NCBI GenBank assembly: GCA_021159885.1
Contig: JAGHDO010000017.1
Span: forward strand, 1-38,326
Reading direction: 5' to 3'
Length of the DNA stretch: 38,326 bases
DNA from: Synergistota bacterium
Lineage (GTDB): Bacteria; Synergistota; GBS-1
Position 1 is the first letter of the stretch. Each line of letters opens with the position of its first letter. Under the pieces are notes generated by a model that saw only the letters and a list, made by a program, of their open reading frames with translations, made no database searches and was not told the origin of the DNA. Made by a program: the position numbers and the translations under genes. Below are positions 32,412 through 38,326 of this stretch, piece by piece.

Positions 32412-33483
32412 TCATTCTTCGTAGCTTCTCAATTACAGAGGGGAGGACAGAAAGAAGCTTTTCAATATCCTCGTGAGTAGACCATCTACCTAAGGAAAAT
32501 ACTATTCCCCCTTTGGCAAGCTCTGGAGGAATACCAAGAGCCACTAAGGTTTCCTCTCTGCTTCTACCTACATCTATTCCCTCTTCCCTCAACGCGTTAG
32601 CAAGAACTTTCCCACCTATGTAATTAACGCAAACGCTTAAAATCCCGGGAAGTCTTTCTATCTTATGGCCACAGAAGAAAATCCCACTTATCTTCTCTCT
32701 GATCCCTATCTCAAGCATGTTTCTGAGCTCCGCTATTCGCCTGATTTCCCCTTCTCTCTCGCTAAGCAAGATCTCCGCCGCTACTCCAAAACCAACTATA
32801 TTTGCTATATTTTCTATCTCGTTTCTCAAAAATGAAGGAGGTTGAAAATCTAATCTTTGAGATATATAAAGAGCGCTCACTCCACCAGGACCATAAATAT
32901 GAGAGGACGAAAGCGTTATAAGATCTGCTCTTATTTTCCTCAAATCCAGAGAAATCCAGGTTAACCCGGGAACTCCATCCACGTGAAGGAAAACCTCTCG
33001 TTTTTTGAGAAACTCCGATAGCTCAGCTACAGGCTGAATTGTGCCTATATCTACGCTCGCCAGTGGTATGCTAACCAAAACGGTCTCATCTCGGAGCAGT
33101 CTTTCGATCTCCCTCGGAGAAACCCTGCCATATCTATCCACTGAAACATAGCTTATGCTATATCCTCTCTCCTCAAGAATCTTGCAAATTCCTATCACTA
33201 TATCACTATCTATTTGAGAGACTATTATATGCTTTCCCCTCCACGCGTAATTCCTCAAAATTCCATAAATAGCAAGGCAAAAAGCCTCAGCTCTACTTGC
33301 AGTAAAAAACACTTCTTTAGGTGAGCATGAAAGAAGCTTACTCAACCTTATACGAGAGAGCTCCACTGCCTTAACCGCTCTTTTCCCTTCACTCCACCTT
33401 TCTAAAAAGGGCATCATCTCCTTTAAAACCCTTTCATCCAAAGGCGTTAAAGAGGCGTAGTTCATATATATGCTCCTCGTCAA
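32404..33483 (-). CDS. NifS/IscS-fold protein lacking catalytic residues (putative pseudoenzyme)
   Basis: A 359-residue class V aminotransferase-fold protein that follows the cysteine desulfurase pattern along its length: IYMNYASLTPLDERVLKEMM, EVFFTASRAEAFCLAI, FLHVDGVPGLTW, IYGPGGVSALYI, and IVFSLGRWSTHEDIEKLL. Key residues are missing. The PLP-lysine motif SAHKIYGPKG reads SSSHIYGPGG, putting His195 at the Lys position. The S-S-G-S-A-C active-site loop between DVG and the helix RSREETLVAL is deleted. The Glu-His stacking PLP reads Asp-Ser. Asp169 (PLP N1) is kept. The frame is intact and has a good promoter and ribosome-binding site (GGAGGTGA, 7 nt, TTG), so it is probably expressed. It is unlikely to be a cysteine desulfurase; a binding or regulatory role is possible. 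Confidence 0.8.
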   Translation of the reverse strand: MTRSIYMNYASLTPLDERVLKEMMPFLERWSEGKRAVKAVELSRIRLSKLLSCSPKEVFFTASRAEAFCLAIYGILRNYAWRGKHIIVSQIDSDIVIGICKILEERGYSISYVSVDRYGRVSPREIERLLRDETVLVSIPLASVDIGTIQPVAELSEFLKKREVFLHVDGVPGLTWISLDLRKIRADLITLSSSHIYGPGGVSALYISQRLDFQPPSFLRNEIENIANIVGFGVAAEILLSEREGEIRRIAELRNMLEIGIREKISGIFFCGHKIERLPGILSVCVNYIGGKVLANALREEGIDVGRSREETLVALGIPPELAKGGIVFSLGRWSTHEDIEKLLSVLPSVIEKLRRMTI

Positions 33484-33504
33484 GCTCTCATCACCTCCGC
33501 TTTC

Positions 33505-33513
33505 ATTATACCA
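33505..33513 (-). promoter_or_regulatory. Extended -10 promoter of the NifS-like gene
   Basis: The minus strand reads AAGTGGTATAAT, a TGn-extended -10 identical over 12 nt to that before the coiled-coil gene at 23444-23455. It lies 21 nt before the TTG start. There is no obvious -35. Confidence 0.6.
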
Positions 33514-33531
33514 CTTATATATTTATATCCC

Positions 33532-33720
33532 CGGTCTGATTATCAGCATAAGCTCGGTGGAGCTCGCGCTTACTACATAACAAGAGAATACTGATACAGC
33601 GTTGTGAAGAGATACCTTGAGGATATGATAGGCACAACCCCACAAAGACCCATCCCTGAGGAGCTCATAATACCAGAGGAAGTTTACCGTTTAAACCTAA
33701 AATGGGGTTTGGCTTCCTAA
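33532..33720 (+). pseudogene. Possible gene remnant in a 257-nt gap
   Basis: Between the NifS-like gene and deoC, one plus-strand frame has protein-like content on both sides of a TGA at 33592: RSDYQHKLGGARAYYITREY, stop, then YSVVKRYLEDMIGTTPQRPI, PEELIIPEEVYRLNLKWGLA and a TAA. The continuity of frame and composition across the stop suggests the 3' end of a decayed gene with a nonsense mutation. The upstream end has no start or ribosome-binding site, and the left side merges into the NifS-like promoter. I do not recognise the protein. The rest of the gap holds only that promoter and a weak GGCTT/AAGCC stem near 33711-33727. Confidence 0.35.
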
Positions 33721-33740
33721 AAAAGCCGGACACCATTTAC

Positions 33741-34388
33741 CTAATTTGATCCCGATAAAATCTCTAAGCTCCTTGATGCTCCCAATCTGTCTGCACCAGC
33801 CTCAACAAGCGCAAGAGCGAAGGAGCGCGTCCTTATACCTCCCGCCGCTTTTATTCTCGTCCTCTTAGAAAGGCATTTTCTGAGAAGCTTTACATCTTCG
33901 AGCTTAACGCCTCCAAAAAATCCAGTGCAGGTCTTGACAAAGTCGGCTCCTCCCTCCTCAACCAAGAGAGCAGCCCTTTCCTTCTCATCCTCCTTAAGAA
34001 GCGGTGTTTCTATTATCACCTTAAGGATCTTATCTCCACAGATATCCTTGGCCCACCTTATTTCCTCAAGAACCCGATCGGTATAACCGCTTTTAAAGAA
34101 CCCTACATTCATCACCATATCTATCTCATCGGCTCCCTCAGAAAGAGCGCGCTCTATCTCAGCCATCTTCACACGAACATTATTAGAACCCAAGGGAAAG
34201 CCAGCAACGCTTATAACCTTAATAGCAGTATTACGAAGCAGATTAAAGACAGTACCCACCCAGCAGGGATTTACACACACGCCAAAGAATCCCTCCCGTA
34301 TAGCTTCCTCACAAAGGCGTTCTATATCTCCCTGTGTAGCATCTGGTTTTAAAAGCGTGTGATCTATTAACAACTCTAATCTAACCAA
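33741..34388 (-). CDS. deoC: Deoxyribose-phosphate aldolase
   Basis: A 215-residue class I aldolase that splits 2-deoxyribose 5-phosphate into glyceraldehyde 3-phosphate and acetaldehyde. Family motifs: LIDHTLLKPDAT, VCVNPCWVG, VAGFPLGS, EIDMVMNVG, VIIETPLL, DFVKTCTGFF (the Schiff-base Lys) and RIKAAGGIRT (the second Lys). The TTG at 34388 is chosen: AGGGGGAG stands 8 nt ahead and it gives the normal length. A longer reading would add 19 unrelated residues antisense-free but inside the upstream FliD-like gene. The start overlaps that gene's stop by 8 nt. In an operon with enolase it feeds deoxynucleoside carbon into glycolysis; the acetaldehyde produced could be a substrate for aldehyde oxidoreductases. 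Confidence 0.93.
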   Translation of the reverse strand: MVRLELLIDHTLLKPDATQGDIERLCEEAIREGFFGVCVNPCWVGTVFNLLRNTAIKVISVAGFPLGSNNVRVKMAEIERALSEGADEIDMVMNVGFFKSGYTDRVLEEIRWAKDICGDKILKVIIETPLLKEDEKERAALLVEEGGADFVKTCTGFFGGVKLEDVKLLRKCLSKRTRIKAAGGIRTRSFALALVEAGADRLGASRSLEILSGSN

Positions 34389-35783
34389 TTGGCAATCTCC
34401 CCCTTTGGGCGGAAATCGTTCCCAAAATGTAAAGCAACTTTTCATACTTATGAAGAAGCTCTCTTTCCCTCTCGCTCAGGTAGCTCATCCTTCTGAAATC
34501 TGGAGAAGAAATATACTTAAGCAAACTCTTTGCCTGGTTTACCTTATGAAAAGGAAGTCCCCCATCACTTAGAACCTTATCGAGAAAAGACTTCAACCTT
34601 CTAAAAACACCGTTTTCACCGACGAGAAGCTCCCTAACGCTTCTCCAGTCATCGCGAAGAGCTCCTACAAACTCCCTTTCGTTGAAGCCTATAGTACCAT
34701 TTTTCTCAGACAGAAATCCTATCCTTTGTAAAGCTTCTATAAAGGATGGAATTCCATCAGCAGATCTGAACCAGAGGGAAGCGAGCTCTCCCCTTAGCCT
34801 TCCAAGATAGGAAAGGAGAGAAAATTCGTCGTATATGAGATTATACTCTTTAAGCTCAAAACCTGCACTATATAGCCTGTTTTCGCTTGAGAGAAAGGGA
34901 TAAATAAGATTTCTCCTAACACTTGCCAAGTCGAGATCCCCTTCAAGAGCTCCTCCATAACCAAGGAAAGCGTTTATCCTCTCGATAAGCCGATTAAAAT
35001 CGTTCACAAGATCCTGAGCTTTCCTGAGAACCTCCGTTGGATAAAAGCTGATCTCAAAGGTAGCCTTTCCCTCCGATGATATTCTCATATTGATTCCGGG
35101 AAGAAGATCCTTAACATAGTTAGTAGCAGAAGTATATGAAATGCCATCAAGCTTATACCGGGCAGATCTTCTTGAAGAAACACGCTCAAATCCCAAACTC
35201 GAAAGAAGGCTTTCATCTCCCTCAATTGTCAACCCATTCCATGATTCGATGTAAAGCTTATTATCTCCAACGTAAGCCTCAACCCCTGTGTCCTCGCTAT
35301 ACTGATTTATCTTTCCCGCTATTGATATAAGGCTATCATCGGAAGATATGCTAATAGGCACGGAGTTAACGCTGATCTCACCCACCAAACTGAGAGGCTC
35401 ATAGGGGGACGAAACCTCAATTGTGGTATAAAATTTATCAGGAAGAGCCACTTCTAATATCTCCACTTCATGTTTCGTTTCATCTCCAGCGAAGGAAGAA
35501 GCTATAGAAATCTCATAATATCCGTTTCCATCACTAACCTCGAAGGGCAGAAAGCTCCCTCCCTTTAGGATCTCATCAAGAGCATTGTTAAGAGCGTTTA
35601 TCAAAGAAGAAAGCTCTCCCCAAGCTTGAACGCTCAGGGAGAGCTCTTTCCTCAAAAAAGCTTCTTTCCTTGAGGGATCAAGAAAGCTATCTACTCTCGT
35701 TCCCTTAATCCTCTCAAAGGAATAAGCAGCTCTTTTAAGGTTATCTATCGAAACCCATCTGTCTAACAAATAGACCCTCGACA

Positions 35784-35784
<1 letters not shown>
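34381..35784 (-). CDS. FliD-like flagellar hook-associated protein 2 (filament cap), divergent
   Basis: A 467-residue protein with FliD features: a helical N-terminal segment, a beta-rich middle (YYEISIASSFAGDETKHEVE, VEAYVGDNKLYIESWNGLTI), then the FliD_C pattern AQDLVNDFNRLIERINAFLG, a G-x-L-x-G-D-like ALEGDLDLASVRRNLI, GTIGFNEREFVGALRDDWRS, and a C-terminal helix YEKLLYILGTISAQ. The usual GLGSGLD-type start is absent. FliD caps the flagellar filament and helps flagellin fold. No other flagellar gene is in the window. The ATG overlaps the enolase stop (TAATG) and the stop overlaps the deoC start, so it is embedded in a metabolic operon. Identification is moderate; another secreted filament-cap-like protein is possible. 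Confidence 0.65.
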
Positions 35785-37748
<1,964 letters not shown>

Positions 37749-37752
<4 letters not shown>

Positions 37753-37982
37753 TCTCCCAACTCCCCTAAAAACACTACCCTATCTTTCCCTCTAAGAGCC
37801 ATGACCCTAAAGAGCAAAGCTCTTCCGGGCAGATAGACCTTAATTTCATCTCCCACCTTCACCCTCGCTGAAGGCTTGGTTTCCCGCCCATTAAGTAGAA
37901 TCAAGCCTTTTTCTATCAACTCTTGAGCCATGGTTCTTCTTTTAATTATACCACTTTCTTTCAGAAATTTATCCAATCTCAT
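37749..37982 (-). CDS. rqcP: S4-domain RNA-binding protein RqcP (YabO/Hsp15-like)
   Basis: A 77-residue single S4 domain: MRLDKFLKESGIIKRRTMAQ, then ELIEKGLILLNGRETKPSARV and VGDEIKVYL. This matches Bacillus RqcP (YabO) closely in the opening M-R-L-D-K-F-L-K and K-R-R-T. RqcP binds stalled 50S-peptidyl-tRNA complexes and supports RqcH-driven alanine tailing in ribosome quality control. ATG 37982 gives the family N terminus; a longer in-frame reading would run through the terminator and tRNA-Ala and is rejected. No clear Shine-Dalgarno; a TATATT sequence close to the start hints at a very short leader. It heads the phoU-eno operon, directly after the 16S operon terminator. Confidence 0.88.
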
Positions 37983-38004
37983 GACATAATATAGAATATT
38001 AGAA

Positions 38005-38030
38005 AGCCGGGAGGGTATACCCTCCCGGCT
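38005..38030 (-). terminator. Intrinsic terminator of the 16S-tRNA operon
   Basis: A perfect 11-bp stem (AGCCGGGAGGG, loop TATA, then CCCTCCCGGCT) followed in the minus direction by TTCTAATATT. It lies 16 nt past the tRNA-Ala CCA end and ends the rRNA transcript before any 23S sequence. Confidence 0.88.
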
Positions 38031-38046
38031 CCATCTTTCATAAAAT

Positions 38047-38121
38047 TGGTGGAGCGGAGGGGATTCGAACCCCCAACCTTCTGGTTGCAAACCAGACGCT
38101 CTCCCATTGAGCTACCGCCCC
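38047..38121 (-). tRNA. tRNA-Ala (anticodon TGC)
   Basis: A 75-nt tRNA with encoded CCA. Acceptor GGGGCGG/CCGCTCC contains the G3-U70 pair that marks alanine tRNAs; anticodon stem TCTGG/CCAGA with loop TTTGCAA; T arm GGGGG-TTCGAAT-CCCCT. It lies 9 nt downstream of tRNA-Ile in the 16S operon, the position where most bacteria continue into 23S rRNA. Confidence 0.97.
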
Positions 38122-38130
38122 ATTAAAAAA

Positions 38131-38208
38131 TGGTGGGCCTAGGAGGATTCGAACCTCCGACCTCACGCTTATCAGGCGTGCGCTCTTACCGAACTGAGCT
38201 ATAGGCCC
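38131..38208 (-). tRNA. tRNA-Ile (anticodon GAT)
   Basis: A 78-nt tRNA with encoded CCA. Acceptor GGGCCTA/TAGGCCC; anticodon stem CACGC/GCGTG with loop CTGATAA; T arm GGAGG-TTCGAAT-CCTCC. It lies in the spacer 3' of 16S rRNA. The 67-nt stretch between it and the 16S end shows no gene. Confidence 0.97.
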
Positions 38209-38268
38209 ACCTCGGATTACCTTGAGAGGGAATAGCGTGCTTCCTTCACCCTTCTATTGGAAGAGCGA

Positions 38269-38326
<58 letters not shown>

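Noticed and set aside
33592-33594. In-frame TGA considered as a selenocysteine codon
   Set aside because: No start codon or ribosome-binding site upstream, no recognisable insertion hairpin, and no known selenoprotein context.
34389-34445. Longer deoC start beginning MKSCFTFWERF
   Set aside because: It lies inside the FliD-like gene, has no ribosome-binding site, and DeoC proteins start shortly before LIDHT.
37983-38090. A longer start for the S4-domain protein, extending over the terminator and tRNA-Ala
   Set aside because: The extension is tRNA and hairpin sequence; the RqcP family begins at the ATG at 37982.

Overview
The window reads as a gene-dense piece of a bacterial chromosome, probably from a thermophilic anaerobe of a deep-branching or poorly sampled phylum. 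The evidence is moderate GC, heavy AGA/AGG and ATA codon use, an archaeal-type bifunctional FBP aldolase/phosphatase, a tungsten-type aldehyde ferredoxin oxidoreductase with its own ferredoxin, an archaeal/eukaryotic-type Clp1/Grc3 polynucleotide kinase, acetate kinase and a CheX-type chemosensory system. The phylum cannot be fixed from sequence reading; Thermotogota-, Synergistota- or Atribacterota-like lineages are guesses. Genes are tightly packed, with many ATGA/GTGA/TAATG overlaps and an unusual number of TTG starts placed behind good Shine-Dalgarno sequences. No IS elements, prophage genes or CRISPR arrays were seen.

Left to right. 1-5094 (minus): a type IV pilus/pseudopilus block with prepilin peptidase, PilV-like and PilW-like minor pilins, a giant PilX-like pilin carrying about 1000 residues of beta-helix, and a partial ComFB. 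5081-7315 (plus): an ABC exporter pair and a membrane-anchored protein with a GspG-like tail. 7299-11551 (minus): exopolyphosphatase, an O-antigen-ligase-like polytopic protein with C-terminal TPRs, and acetate kinase. 11585-12625 (plus): rlmN. 12622-13067: a frameshifted response-regulator remnant, a terminator, tRNA-Leu(CAG) and its promoter.

13088-21034 (minus) is a seven-gene run, cheA, mcp, cheW, polynucleotide kinase, proline racemase, 16-Cys ferredoxin, AOR, with five of six junctions overlapping or only 2 nt apart. Thirty-six bases away and divergent lie a HEAT-repeat protein, cheX and cheY. Together they form a chemosensory pathway (receptor, kinase, adaptor, response regulator, phosphatase) with no CheR/CheB in view, co-transcribed with metabolic and RNA-kinase genes. 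This is the best candidate for an undescribed functional association.

23095-25649: a small coiled-coil protein and two overlapping DUF4097-like beta-repeat proteins without export signals, ending in a 14-bp terminator hairpin. 25698-29461: FBP aldolase/phosphatase and DNA polymerase I, divergent. 29476-32411: a B12-binding-type radical SAM protein coupled to a TPR protein. 32404-33483: a NifS/IscS-fold protein that has lost its PLP lysine and active-site cysteine. 33741-37982 (minus): rqcP, phoU, enolase, a FliD-like protein and deoC in one compact operon.

38005-38326 (minus): the 3' end of 16S rRNA, tRNA-Ile(GAT), tRNA-Ala(TGC), and then a strong terminator followed by protein genes. The 16S operon therefore ends without 23S rRNA, so the 16S and 23S genes are unlinked at this locus.
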